Source: Lachnospiraceae bacterium (GTDB taxonomy: Bacteria; Bacillota; Clostridia; Lachnospirales; Lachnospiraceae). Taken from it: 64,000 nucleotides of DNA. Numbering within the stretch: position 1 is the stretch's first letter; each line of letters begins with the position of its first letter. A model generated the notes under the pieces. The model worked only from the letters and a program-made list of their open reading frames with translations, searched no databases and was not told the origin of the DNA. Made by a program: the position numbers and the translations under genes. The stretch is from assembly GCA_009774175.1 (NCBI GenBank), contig VSNG01000001.1, positions 186,001 to 250,000 on the forward strand, given 5' to 3'. Positions 26,051-34,363 of this stretch are shown here, in pieces.

Positions 26051-28510
26051 CTACTCTTCTATTTTTAAGATTCTCTTTGTCAGTTTCACTGCCTCCGCCG
26101 CGTCCCGTGAATAGCCGTCTGCGCCGATCTCATCTGCATACTCCTGCGTAATGACCGCGCCGCCTACAATAATCTTTGCGTCCACCTGCTGGCTCTTTGC
26201 ATAGTCGATTACGTGGCGCATCTGCTGCATGGTGGTAGTCATCAGCGCTGAAAGCGCAATCACCTGTGCGTTGTGCTCTCTTGCCGCCTCAATAATCCGT
26301 TCCTTGGGCACGTCCTTGCCAAGATCAATCACATGGAATCCGTAATTTTTCAACATCAGCGCCACCAGATTTTTTCCGATATCGTGGATATCCCCCTCCA
26401 CAGTGGCGATGACAACCGTTGGCATATCTTCCCCGGTATTATCCTGTAAAAGAATGGGCTCCATATGCTCAATGGACGCTTTCATGGCTTCCGCGCTGGC
26501 AATCAGCTGAGGCAGAAAATATTTGCCCTTATCAAAAAGCTCTCCCACCTCGTTTATGGCCGGTAACAGGACTTCATCCAGAAGGGTCTTCGCCTCCAGC
26601 CCCTGAGTAAGAGCCTTTTTCGTATCTTCGACAATATGATCCCTGTTTCCTTTCAGGACGTCGGCGCGAAGCTTTTCCTCCGGAGACTGGGCTTTTGCTT
26701 CAACCGCCTGCTGTTTCAGCCGGATGCCCGTTTCCTTCTGCGCAGTCTCTCCCAGCGCTTCCCTTTTTTCCTTTACCGCATCCATAAGCTGGATGTAACG
26801 AATATCCGCATTCTCCTTATTCAGAAGAAGATCCGAAGCAAAGGCGCAGCTCATCAGAAGCTCCTGAGAAGGATTGGCTATGGCCATGGTAAGTCCTTCT
26901 CTGATGGCCATGGTAAGAAAAGCCGCGTTTACAAAGCTCCTCTCCGGCAGCCCAAAGGATATATTGGAAAGGCCGCAGATAGTGGCAAGTCCCTTTTCTT
27001 TGCAATAACGAATCGTGGACAGGGTTTCCAGAGCAGCGTTTTTATTCGCCCCCACTGTGGCTACCAGACCGTCCACCACAATGTCCTCTTTTGTAAGGCC
27101 AAGGGCAAGAGCCTTTTCCTGCACGGCCTCAATAATATTGATTTTTTCATCCAAATCCTTCGGCAGTCCCTCGTCGGACAGCGGAAGCAGAATAAACATG
27201 GCGCCGTACTTTTTCGCAACGGGAAGCAGAGCGTCCACCTTTGCTTTCTCAAAGGAGATGGAATTAATCAGCGCCCGGCCCGGATATCTGCGAAGCGCCG
27301 CCTCCAAAACATCCACATGACTGGAATCAATGGACAAAGGCAGACTCGTAACGCCGCTTACGGTTTCGATGGCCTTTAGCATCATGGCCTTCTCGTCAAT
27401 GCCGCTCATACCCATATTCACGTCCAGAATGCCCGCGCCGCAGGCCTCCTGAGATTCGGCAAACTCTGTCACCAGCTCCATGGAGCCTTCTTTCAGCGCT
27501 GCCTGCAGCTTCTTTTTTCCGGTAGGATTGATGCGCTCGCCGACTATGATAAAATTATCCGAAAGGCCAAACGCAATTGTCTGCCGTTCGCTTGTCAGAA
27601 ACCGCCTTTGCGGTTTATTACGCTGTACCACCGTCATATCCGAAACGGACTCCTTCAACACCCGGATATAATCAGGCGTAGTGCCGCAGCAGCCGCCGAC
27701 AACAGCCGCGCCGGCTTTTACAATCTCTTTCATATGACGGCCGAAGGCTTCGGCCTCCATGTCATAAACCGTATTTCCTTCCCCATCCAGAGAAGGCAGT
27801 CCGGCATTTGGTTTTGCGATGATGGGAATAGAGGTTACTTCCGCCATCCGCCGCACCGTCTCCACCATTTTATCGGGCCCGGTGGAACAGTTCGTTCCCA
27901 CCGCCGCCACGCCGAGACTTTCCAGTACGATGGCTGCCGTTGCCGCGTCGGTGCCAAAGAGGGTTCGGCCGTCCGCCTCAAAGGTAAGCGTGGCCATCAC
28001 AGCCAGATCACAGACCTCCTTCGCGGCAATCACCGCCGCTCTGGTTTCCTGTAAGCTCATCATCGTCTCTATTACCAGAAGATCAACGCCGGCCTCCGAC
28101 AGATAACGAATCTGTTCTTTGTAGACGTCAATCAGTTCCTCAAAATCAAGCGTTCCCACAGGAGAAAGCTGTTCTCCCGTCATGGTCAGATCTCCGGCAA
28201 CACAGGCCCTCTCACCCACAGCCTCTTTGGAAAGAGCCACCAGATCGCGGTTCATCTGTGCAACCTGCTCTTCCAGACCATATTCCTTTAGCTTGATCCG
28301 ATTGGCCGTAAAAGTAGGGGCATATACAATCTGACTTCCTGCCTCCACAAATTCCCTTTGCAGCGCAATCATAATATCCCTGTGTTCCAGAATCCACTGT
28401 TCCGGGCATACTCCGGCGGGCATTCCCTTTTTTTGCAGATTAGAGCCTGTGGCCCCGTCCAGAAAGATGGGTTTATTCTTAATTAAAGCCTGAAACTCCT
28501 GCCTGTTCAT
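26051..28510 (-). CDS. metH: Cobalamin-dependent methionine synthase lacking the reactivation domain
   Basis: Transfers methyl from 5-methyl-tetrahydrofolate via cobalamin to homocysteine. Domains in order: homocysteine S-methyltransferase with zinc cysteines (GTNCSTG, GGCCGTT), pterin-binding domain (VGERINPTGKKKL), the B12 cap helices, and the cobalamin domain with lower-ligand motif EGDIHDIGKNLV near residue 717. The protein stops at the B12 domain (819 residues), lacking the C-terminal SAM-binding activation module of Escherichia coli MetH, as usual in Clostridia. The start at 28510 has GGAG 8 nt upstream. It is downstream of a lipoprotein gene and immediately upstream of ilvB. Confidence 0.94.
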   Translation of the reverse strand: MNRQEFQALIKNKPIFLDGATGSNLQKKGMPAGVCPEQWILEHRDIMIALQREFVEAGSQIVYAPTFTANRIKLKEYGLEEQVAQMNRDLVALSKEAVGERACVAGDLTMTGEQLSPVGTLDFEELIDVYKEQIRYLSEAGVDLLVIETMMSLQETRAAVIAAKEVCDLAVMATLTFEADGRTLFGTDAATAAIVLESLGVAAVGTNCSTGPDKMVETVRRMAEVTSIPIIAKPNAGLPSLDGEGNTVYDMEAEAFGRHMKEIVKAGAAVVGGCCGTTPDYIRVLKESVSDMTVVQRNKPQRRFLTSERQTIAFGLSDNFIIVGERINPTGKKKLQAALKEGSMELVTEFAESQEACGAGILDVNMGMSGIDEKAMMLKAIETVSGVTSLPLSIDSSHVDVLEAALRRYPGRALINSISFEKAKVDALLPVAKKYGAMFILLPLSDEGLPKDLDEKINIIEAVQEKALALGLTKEDIVVDGLVATVGANKNAALETLSTIRYCKEKGLATICGLSNISFGLPERSFVNAAFLTMAIREGLTMAIANPSQELLMSCAFASDLLLNKENADIRYIQLMDAVKEKREALGETAQKETGIRLKQQAVEAKAQSPEEKLRADVLKGNRDHIVEDTKKALTQGLEAKTLLDEVLLPAINEVGELFDKGKYFLPQLIASAEAMKASIEHMEPILLQDNTGEDMPTVVIATVEGDIHDIGKNLVALMLKNYGFHVIDLGKDVPKERIIEAAREHNAQVIALSALMTTTMQQMRHVIDYAKSQQVDAKIIVGGAVITQEYADEIGADGYSRDAAEAVKLTKRILKIEE

Positions 28511-28531
28511 CCGTTTATCTCCATACAATCT

Positions 28532-29152
28532 TTATTCTTCATAGAAAACCGTGTCGTCCGTGTCAAAATTATCCTCCGGCGCCTCTTCCTCTCCCGAATC
28601 TCCGGTTTCTTCTCCGCTCACATCCTCCGACTCCGAATCGTCCCCGTCGTCCTCTTTATTCAGGTATCCGCCGCCGAGGAATGAATTTTCCTCCGTATAG
28701 GTGACGCCTTCGCCTTCGGGGATTTCCCCGTGCAGAATCGTTATGATATACTGGAGACGTATATTGGTTCTGTCATAATATTCACGGGCAGCCTGCTCTG
28801 ACGGCTCGTCAAAAGTATCACCCTCGTAAGCCGCGTGGAAAAGCGCCACAGCCTCTTTCATATTTTCATCCGCTTCGTCCGCCAGACTTTCCACTGCTGA
28901 GAACTGATTCGGAACCTCCAGCCCCGCCATCCACTCGATATCCTCGGCAAAAGCGTCCAGATACCCAAGAAGCTCAATCACCGCCGTATCCGACGCACTG
29001 TCAATGGCATTCATCTTGTCATTATATTCCTTCGCCCGTTCAAAGAAGGTATTCATATCTTCCTGATATGCCGTCAGTTCCTCGTCCTGGCCGCAGGCAG
29101 TGAAAAGCAACGTAAAAAACAGGCAGAATCCGATTATCAAACATTTTCTCAA
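28532..29152 (-). CDS. Putative acidic lipoprotein of unknown function
   Basis: Not recognised beyond its architecture: a signal peptide with a lipobox-like LFTAC-G at residues 16-21, a helical middle (about 25-150) and a very acidic Glu/Asp/Ser-rich tail. The start is TTG at 29152 with GGAGG 9 nt upstream; a good promoter lies 50 nt before it. It is the first gene of the metH-ilv transcript, 21 nt before metH. Its link to amino acid synthesis is unclear. Confidence 0.7.
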   Translation of the reverse strand: MRKCLIIGFCLFFTLLFTACGQDEELTAYQEDMNTFFERAKEYNDKMNAIDSASDTAVIELLGYLDAFAEDIEWMAGLEVPNQFSAVESLADEADENMKEAVALFHAAYEGDTFDEPSEQAAREYYDRTNIRLQYIITILHGEIPEGEGVTYTEENSFLGGGYLNKEDDGDDSESEDVSGEETGDSGEEEAPEDNFDTDDTVFYEE

Positions 29153-29200
29153 AACAGGTTTCCTCCGAAGTATAAAAAATTAAAAATCCCCTATCTAAAC

Positions 29201-29229
29201 ATAGTACTGACTTCCTTCCCTTTCGTCAA
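29201..29229 (-). promoter_or_regulatory. Strong promoter of the lipoprotein-metH-ilvB-ilvN cluster
   Basis: TTGACG (29229-29224), exactly 17 nt and TACTAT (29206-29201) on the minus strand. The leader is about 40 nt, too short for a SAM or cobalamin riboswitch or a T-box. Confidence 0.65.
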
Positions 29230-29242
29230 CCTTTTCTTTATG

Positions 29243-29272
29243 AAAAACAGGGCCGTACATCTGTCGGCCCTG
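29243..29272 (-). terminator. Intrinsic terminator after the metal-binding protein gene
   Basis: Minus-strand CAGGGCCG/CGGCCCTG stem with 8-nt loop followed by TTTTTC. It ends the arsR-HMA unit. Confidence 0.85.
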
Positions 29273-29300
29273 CATAAGCTTTCTATTCAATTCCCCTTCC

Positions 29301-29519
29301 CTACAACGCAATCTCACAGTCAGGCTCCACCTTCCGGCAGGCTTTGAGCACTTCTTTCATTACATTTTTAATATCTGCGCCTTCCGTAAATTCCACCTTC
29401 ATTTTCTGCGTCATAAAGCTAACTGTAGCGTCCGCAACACCCTCTGTCTTTTTCGCTGCTTCCTGCATTTTTTCTGCACAGTTTGCGCAGTCCACTTCAA
29501 TCTGATACGTTTTTGTCAT
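29301..29519 (-). CDS. Heavy-metal-associated (HMA) domain protein, CopZ-like
   Basis: The 72-residue protein is a single ferredoxin-like HMA domain, MTKTYQIEVDCANCAEKMQ, with the metal-binding C-x2-C at Cys11 and Cys14 (CANC). Known: such domains carry Cu(I), Zn(II) or Cd(II) as chaperones or as N-termini of P-type ATPases. The Asp before the first Cys (VDCANC) is more frequent in Zn/Cd-type domains than the copper GMTC type (inference). It overlaps arsR by 4 nt and is followed by a terminator, so no transport ATPase belongs to the unit. Confidence 0.87.
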   Translation of the reverse strand: MTKTYQIEVDCANCAEKMQEAAKKTEGVADATVSFMTQKMKVEFTEGADIKNVMKEVLKACRKVEPDCEIAL

Positions 29520-29827
29520 TTCCGCTCTCCTCTTCCTTCCCTAATGTGTTCCATGCCCATACTGAGAATGGCGCGTACATGTTCGTCGTCCAGAGAATAA
29601 AAAATGGACTTTCCCTCTCGCCTGCTTTTCACCAGCTTTGACGTTTTTAATATCCTTAGCTGGTGGCTCACAGAGGATTGGCTCATTTGCAGGCATCCGG
29701 CAATATCGTTGACGCAAAGCTCTGTCTCGAGCATGGCGCATAAAATTCTGATCCGGGTGGGATCGCCAAATATTTTATATAGCTCCGCCAGATCAAAAAG
29801 TTCCCTGTCCGTATATGCCTTTTCCAC
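29516..29827 (-). CDS. ArsR/SmtB-family metal-responsive repressor
   Basis: The 103-residue winged-helix repressor has ELCVNDIAGCLQMSQSSVSHQL, with the recognition helix at about 45-60 and the wing near SRREGKSIFYSL. A Cys in the ELCV position (residue 37) is retained from CadC/ArsR-type sites, but the second Cys of ELCVCD is Asn. Asp/His residues in the last helix (DEHVRAILSMGMEH) could form an alpha-5 site as in CzrA (inference). Start is GTG at 29827 with GAGGAGG upstream. It controls itself and the HMA gene. Confidence 0.9.
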   Translation of the reverse strand: MEKAYTDRELFDLAELYKIFGDPTRIRILCAMLETELCVNDIAGCLQMSQSSVSHQLRILKTSKLVKSRREGKSIFYSLDDEHVRAILSMGMEHIREGRGERK

Positions 29828-29854
29828 CTTTTTCCTCCTCTTTCAGATCGGGTC

Positions 29855-29904
29855 AACATATGTTTATTTGTTCATATTTTAATATATAGCATTATTTTTG
29901 TCAA
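29855..29904 (-). promoter_or_regulatory. arsR promoter with SmtB-like operator
   Basis: Perfect -35 TTGACA (29904-29899), 17-nt spacer and TAAAAT (29881-29876). An imperfect dyad ATATGAACAAATAAACATAT (29877-29858) overlaps the -10 and start site and resembles SmtB/CzrA-type sites. Confidence 0.65.
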
Positions 29905-29934
29905 GAAAAAAGGAAGATCTGAAACAGATCTTCC
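29905..29934 (-). terminator. Intrinsic terminator of the chemoreceptor gene
   Basis: Minus-strand GGAAGATCTG-TTT-CAGATCTTCC (10-bp stem) followed by TTTTTT. The T-run directly abuts the -35 box of the arsR promoter. Confidence 0.9.
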
Positions 29935-29989
29935 TTCCTTTTATGGCTATACATTATTTTGACCAAATCAGTCAGACTTTGAAAACGAA

Positions 29990-31705
29990 TCATAATTTGA
30001 AGAACTGTACGTCCTCTTCCAGTTTCAGAGCCATCTCCTTTAATTCGCCCGCAGCTTCCGCCAGCAGATTGATGGTAGCGTTCAGCTCTTCCATGGAAGC
30101 GTTGGTCTCCTGTGTTGATGCAGCGTTCTCTTCTGATACCGCGGACAGATTCTGAATCACATCCACAATCCGGCCTCTCTCGCTGTCGCATTCCTGTGCC
30201 TGATCGCTGATCATATTGGATTCTTTTCTGGAATTCTCGATACCGTTGCTCACATCCCCGAATTTCTCCTTGGTCTGCGTCAGCTTCTGCTGCTGCTCCG
30301 CAATAATTTCATTTACTTCCTTCATGATCTGCACGGAAGCCTCAGAATCTACCGTCAGCTGATGGATAATATCTTCAATCGTCTTCGTAGACTGCGCGGA
30401 GTCCTCGGAAAGCTTGGAAATCTGTGTAGCCACAACGGCAAAGCCTCTGCCCGCTTCTCCGGCTCTCGCCGCCTCAATGCTTGCATTCAGGGCAAGCAGG
30501 CTTGTCTCGCTGGCAATGGAGGCAATGAGATTAACAGCTTCCTGTATTCTGGTAACGGATTCGTTGGTGGTGCGCACGGAATCTTCAATTTTTCTGATCG
30601 CATCCGTTGTTCTGTCGTTGGATTTGCTCAGTTCATTGATAATATCGGCAGACTCCACATCCGCTACATGCATCTGATCGGAAAGGTCGTTCAACTCGGA
30701 AACGCTGGATACAATTTTTTCAATAATGGCGCCCATTCTGGCAACCTGCCCGGTAGCGTTCTCAATATCCTCCGCCATGGACACAGCGCCCTTGGACACA
30801 TCTTCAACCGCACTGCTGATCTCATCCGCTGTGGACGACGTCTGGGAAGCCATGGACTCCAGATCGTCACCCTGCTTTTTCAGGGTCGCGGTATTTTTCT
30901 TGATATCGCCGATTATATTCTGTAATTCTTCCAACAATCGCTGAACGGCGTGACCCATCTTACCGATTTCATCGCTTCTTTTTAAGATTCTTTCGTTGAC
31001 AGTCAGGTTCAGGTCGCCCTCTGCAAGGGAGGAAAGCAGACCCTCTGTCTGTACCACCACTCTCGCGATGGCGCTTGCAATTTTCAGGCAGACAAGCAGC
31101 GCGATAACAAGAATCAGTACGGCGATTCCCAGAATCATCATGGAACTGCGATTGATTCTGGCTGTAGCTTCGGTAGCAGGCTGTCCTGCAAACACCATAC
31201 CCACGCACTTGCCGCTGCTGTCAAAAGCAGGCATATAGAAAGCATAATATGTTTCGCCATTGATAGTGACGCTGTCTGTCTCATATGTTTTTCCGCCGTT
31301 TATGACGGTGTTTATTACCTCGTCGGAGGCCTTCGTACCGAGAATGCGCTCTCCCGTATCCTTATCGCGCAAAGAGGTTGCCCGTCTGGTATCGCCATAG
31401 AACAGGGTCACATCCGCAGTGCTGCCCTCTACAAAACTGTCGATGATATCCACATTCTCCGATACATTGTAATCGCCCTTAAAGAGTACCTCTCCCTCCA
31501 GACGGTAATCACCGGCGTCTAATGAGGCATAAGCGGCGTATACACTCCGGCAGAGATTTTCCAGTCCATCCATGGTCGTATCGCGCACCATGCTTCTCAT
31601 TGTGGAGATGGCATAGACGGTAATGCAGGTAACCATTATTACCATAGGAAGCACACAAAGCATCACCAGCTGCGCCATAATACCCAGTTTCTTTTGTTTG
31701 TTCAT
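29990..31705 (-). CDS. Methyl-accepting chemotaxis protein with extracellular Cache-like domain
   Basis: Transmembrane chemoreceptor signalling to CheA. The 571-residue protein has TM1 at about 11-34, a ligand-binding Cache-like domain (about 38-185, with the VLFKGDYNV and AFYMPAFDSSGKCVGMVFAGQP segments), TM2 at 189-211, a HAMP linker, and a long coiled-coil with hairpin tip NASIEAARAGEAGRGFAVVA. No CheR-docking pentapeptide is visible at the C-terminus. No other chemotaxis gene is nearby. Its leader has an unusual G9 tract and a 5'-end hairpin. Confidence 0.93.
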   Translation of the reverse strand: MNKQKKLGIMAQLVMLCVLPMVIMVTCITVYAISTMRSMVRDTTMDGLENLCRSVYAAYASLDAGDYRLEGEVLFKGDYNVSENVDIIDSFVEGSTADVTLFYGDTRRATSLRDKDTGERILGTKASDEVINTVINGGKTYETDSVTINGETYYAFYMPAFDSSGKCVGMVFAGQPATEATARINRSSMMILGIAVLILVIALLVCLKIASAIARVVVQTEGLLSSLAEGDLNLTVNERILKRSDEIGKMGHAVQRLLEELQNIIGDIKKNTATLKKQGDDLESMASQTSSTADEISSAVEDVSKGAVSMAEDIENATGQVARMGAIIEKIVSSVSELNDLSDQMHVADVESADIINELSKSNDRTTDAIRKIEDSVRTTNESVTRIQEAVNLIASIASETSLLALNASIEAARAGEAGRGFAVVATQISKLSEDSAQSTKTIEDIIHQLTVDSEASVQIMKEVNEIIAEQQQKLTQTKEKFGDVSNGIENSRKESNMISDQAQECDSERGRIVDVIQNLSAVSEENAASTQETNASMEELNATINLLAEAAGELKEMALKLEEDVQFFKL

Positions 31706-31731
31706 TCCACCTTCTCCTATCCCTTATTTTA

Positions 31732-31817
31732 CCCCCCCCCATGAATTTTGGACGCTTTAACAGAATGTCCCATTCACAGGAAAGTAACTGTTTTGCCATA
31801 AAAATGGCCAGACAGTT
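31732..31817 (-). promoter_or_regulatory. Structured chemoreceptor leader with G9 homopolymer
   Basis: The predicted transcript starts near 31817 with a hairpin: AACTGT/ACAGTT outer and GCCAT/ATGGC inner arms (31786-31817). A run of nine G on the minus strand (31740-31732) lies 26 nt before the ATG. No known riboswitch motif is recognisable. Confidence 0.45.
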
Positions 31818-31823
31818 TCTATG

Positions 31824-31852
31824 ATTATAACACATAATTTCAAATATTAAAA
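31824..31852 (-). promoter_or_regulatory. Predicted promoter of the chemoreceptor gene
   Basis: Extended -10 TGT-TATAAT (TATAAT at 31829-31824) with a weak TTTTAA -35 (31852-31847), spacer 17. It lies in a 361-bp gene-free stretch (31706-32066) that also holds the proA terminators. Confidence 0.5.
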
Positions 31853-31933
31853 GAAAAAATTAATACTAAAACCGTAATAAAACATGCGAGAAAATCACAA
31901 CGTCCACATTTACAAACAATTGCATTATGCCTG

Positions 31934-31977
31934 AAAAAAAGTGCGATGTCCACCGTATTGGCATGTATCGCACTTTT
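31934..31977 (-). terminator. Terminator downstream of proA
   Basis: Minus-strand AAGTGCGAT/ATCGCACTT 9-bp stem with 19-nt loop followed by TTTTT, about 90 nt after the proA stop. The A-run on the other side makes it potentially bidirectional. Confidence 0.7.
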
Positions 31978-32033
31978 CTGGGTATAAATCGTCTTTTGGG
32001 TTTAAATAACAGGACAGGACATTTCAATGCAAG

Positions 32034-32072
32034 CCGTAAATCCGGCCAATAACAGCCAGGCCGGATTTACGG
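32034..32072. repeat. Perfect 14-bp inverted repeat spanning the proA stop codon
   Basis: CCGTAAATCCGGCC and GGCCGGATTTACGG flank an 11-nt loop. The stop codon of proA (32069-32067) lies in one arm. No T-run follows, so it is more likely an mRNA 3'-end stabiliser than a terminator. Confidence 0.75.
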
Positions 32073-33350
32073 ACGGATCTGTCCGTCCCCGGTAATCTGA
32101 TATTTATATGAGGTCAGCTCCCTGAGTCCCATGGGCCCTCTGGCATGAAGCTTCTGGGTGCTGATACCGATCTCTGCGCCAAAGCCAAATTCAAAGCCGT
32201 CGGTAAAGCGGGTGGAAGCGTTTACATACACGCAGGCCGCGTCCACCTCACGCAGGAATTTCTGCGCGACGGCTTTATTCTCCGTCACAATGGCGTCGGA
32301 ATGTCCCGTATTGTACTGATTAATATGGGCGATTGCCTCCTCCGGCGAACCCACGGTTTTTACGGAAATAATCAAGTCAAGGTATTCTGTCCCGTAGTCT
32401 TCTTCGGTCGCGGCGCGGGCCTGCGGTATCTGTGCCTGTACGGTTTCGTCTCCGCGAATTTCCACCTTTTTTTCCAAAAGGGCCTTTCCCAGCGCAGGGA
32501 GAATCTGATCCGCTATTTTTTCGTGAACAAGCAGGGATTCGCAGGAGTTGCACACACCGATCCGCTGGGTCTTTGCATTCATGACGATGGGAACCGCCTT
32601 TTCCAGATCTGCGGCCTCATCAATGTAAATATGGCAGTTCCCGGTGCCGGTTTCGATCACGGGAATGGTACTGTTTTCCACCACCGACCGAATCAGGCCC
32701 GCGCCGCCTCTGGGAATCAGCACGTCCACATACTCTTTCAGCTTCATAAAGGCGGTAGTCACCGCCCTGTCATTATTTTCAATCAGCAAGATGGCGTTTC
32801 TGTCGATGCCTTCCTGTGCAAGCGCATCTCCGATTACGCCGGTAATGGCCTGATTGGAATAAAAAGCGTCCTTTCCGCCCTTTAAAATCACCGCGTTTCC
32901 CGTCTTAAAGCAAAGGCCGAAGGCATCCGCCGTCACATTGGGTCTGGCCTCGTAAATAATACCGATCACGCCCATGGGAACCCGCACCTTCTCAATGTGA
33001 AGGCCGTTTGGCCTGTCGAACTGCTCCATGACTTCCCCCACAGGATCCGGCAGGTCCGCAATCTGCCTCAGTCCTTCCGCCATGGACTCTATTCTGGCGG
33101 TCGTAAGCTTAAGACGGTCAAGCAGCCCCTCCGCCATACCCGCCTCCTCTGCGCGCGCATAATCCTTTTCATTGGCGAAAAGAATCTTTTCGCTCTCCTG
33201 CACGAGGGCGTCCGCCGCCCCTCTGAGCGCCTGATTTTTCCGGGCCGTATCGAGACGCTGCAACGCTGTTTTCGCTTTCTGTGCCTGCGCTCCGAGGTCT
33301 GATAAATAAGAGCGTATTTCCGTGCTATCCATGGTTTTCACATCTTCCAT
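32067..33350 (-). CDS. proA: Gamma-glutamyl phosphate reductase
   Basis: Second enzyme of proline synthesis, reducing glutamyl phosphate to glutamate semialdehyde with NADPH. The 427-residue aldehyde-dehydrogenase-like protein shows MGVIGIIYEARPNVTADA (126-143), the FKTGNAVILKGGKDA cofactor region, the IPRGG loop and catalytic Cys267 in RIGVCNSCESLL. AAAGGA lies 8 nt before the ATG at 33350. It follows the 5-formyl-THF cyclo-ligase gene by 36 nt and ends the long proB-side run. Confidence 0.96.
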   Translation of the reverse strand: MEDVKTMDSTEIRSYLSDLGAQAQKAKTALQRLDTARKNQALRGAADALVQESEKILFANEKDYARAEEAGMAEGLLDRLKLTTARIESMAEGLRQIADLPDPVGEVMEQFDRPNGLHIEKVRVPMGVIGIIYEARPNVTADAFGLCFKTGNAVILKGGKDAFYSNQAITGVIGDALAQEGIDRNAILLIENNDRAVTTAFMKLKEYVDVLIPRGGAGLIRSVVENSTIPVIETGTGNCHIYIDEAADLEKAVPIVMNAKTQRIGVCNSCESLLVHEKIADQILPALGKALLEKKVEIRGDETVQAQIPQARAATEEDYGTEYLDLIISVKTVGSPEEAIAHINQYNTGHSDAIVTENKAVAQKFLREVDAACVYVNASTRFTDGFEFGFGAEIGISTQKLHARGPMGLRELTSYKYQITGDGQIRP

Positions 33351-33386
33351 ATTCCGATTCCTTTCTAAGGGGTGTTATAAATTAAT

Positions 33387-34040
33387 TTATACCGTCTCCA
33401 TGCAATGTAACGCCGTTCCCATGATATCCGTCTCCGTTATGATCCCGTCCGGGCAGATATCGTGGGACTCCCAGGGAATTTCCTGAAAAACCTGACAGCT
33501 AAATGCCAGCGCGGCGGTGACTGTTCTTTTTGCCTGCTCGCTTCCCATGGCCCACAGATATCGGTCATAAAATCCTCCACCGTAACCGATTCGATGGCGT
33601 TGTCTGTCAAAGGCCGCCCCAGGCATACAAAGCAGCGTATGTGGTAAATTTTCTTCGGGTATGCCGTTTTCTTCTGGATTTGTCGCTTCCACAGGGTTTT
33701 GACTTATCCAGTCATTGTAGGACGTCTTTGCCTCCGGCTCCCATATGCCCCGGTATCCGGGCGACAGATCGTCCAAAGAAGAAATCCTGAAAAAGGCCAT
33801 ATCCCGTCCCAGAACTTTTGGTGCAAATACAGCCTTTCCCTCCTGTAACGCCAGACGGATTAAGGAAACCGTATCTACCTCGCTGCGAAAACTGACATAG
33901 GTAAGAAGAGCTTTCGCATTCTGATAACAGGGCAGTTTCATCAACTTTTCCGTAATTACGCCGCTGAAGTCGGCACGCTGTCTTTTTGTCAGGCCGTCCC
34001 GCGCTTCCAGCGCCAGCGCACGCATCTGCTTCTTATTCAT
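33387..34040 (-). CDS. 5-formyltetrahydrofolate cyclo-ligase
   Basis: MTHFS family: ATP-dependent conversion of 5-formyl-THF to 5,10-methenyl-THF, returning a stored folate form to the one-carbon pool. The 217-residue protein has N-terminal MRALALEARDGL, the middle FAPKVLGRDMAFFRI and the signature GYGGGFYDRYL near 166-176. An inserted segment of about 15 residues (TNPEENGIPEEN region) precedes LLCMPGAAFD. It sits between the DUF896 gene and proA; the functional link to proline synthesis is not obvious. Confidence 0.92.
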   Translation of the reverse strand: MNKKQMRALALEARDGLTKRQRADFSGVITEKLMKLPCYQNAKALLTYVSFRSEVDTVSLIRLALQEGKAVFAPKVLGRDMAFFRISSLDDLSPGYRGIWEPEAKTSYNDWISQNPVEATNPEENGIPEENLPHTLLCMPGAAFDRQRHRIGYGGGFYDRYLWAMGSEQAKRTVTAALAFSCQVFQEIPWESHDICPDGIITETDIMGTALHCMETV

Positions 34041-34085
34041 GGGCTTTTTCCTGCACTTTCTCCACGCGTTTCCTCTCTGCGTTTT

Positions 34086-34307
34086 CTATCCGCGTCTTTT
34101 CCTGTCGCCCAGATTCGTTATACTGCCGTCCTTCTCCACAATGGAAATATTGTCAAGCTGCCCTTTCAGATTGGCGCGCACATTCGCCACATAGGCCTGC
34201 CGCAGCGCCGCCTGTTCTTCCTTCTCCCGGGGCGTAAGCCCTTCCCCCTGGGACTTGTGATACAGTTCATTGATTCTGGCCGTCATCTCTTCTACGTTCA
34301 CTCTCAT
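34086..34307 (-). CDS. DUF896 family small protein (YnzC-like)
   Basis: The 73-residue helical protein has the diagnostic RINELYHKSQGEGLTPREK and EQAALRQAYVANVRANLKGQL segments of DUF896/YnzC. Known: YnzC in Bacillus subtilis is a small two-helix protein in the LexA-linked yneA operon, function unresolved. Here it lies between proB and the cyclo-ligase gene with no LexA-type gene near. The basic ending (GDRKRRG) is short. Confidence 0.9.
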   Translation of the reverse strand: MRVNVEEMTARINELYHKSQGEGLTPREKEEQAALRQAYVANVRANLKGQLDNISIVEKDGSITNLGDRKRRG

Positions 34308-34363
34308 TTACTCCCATTTTTATATGCTGTCCGCTCAAAAGCCGGACGCAGCATGCCTTCAGA

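Noticed and set aside
28511..29300. SAM, cobalamin or T-box riboswitch before the metH-ilv cluster
   Set aside because: The promoter leaves only about a 40-nt leader and no conserved box is seen.
31732..31835. Slippage on the G9 tract joining an upstream ATG to the chemoreceptor frame
   Set aside because: With 8 or 10 G the frame meets a stop shortly after the tract, and with 9 G it is out of the chemoreceptor frame, so no tract length checked gives a fused protein.
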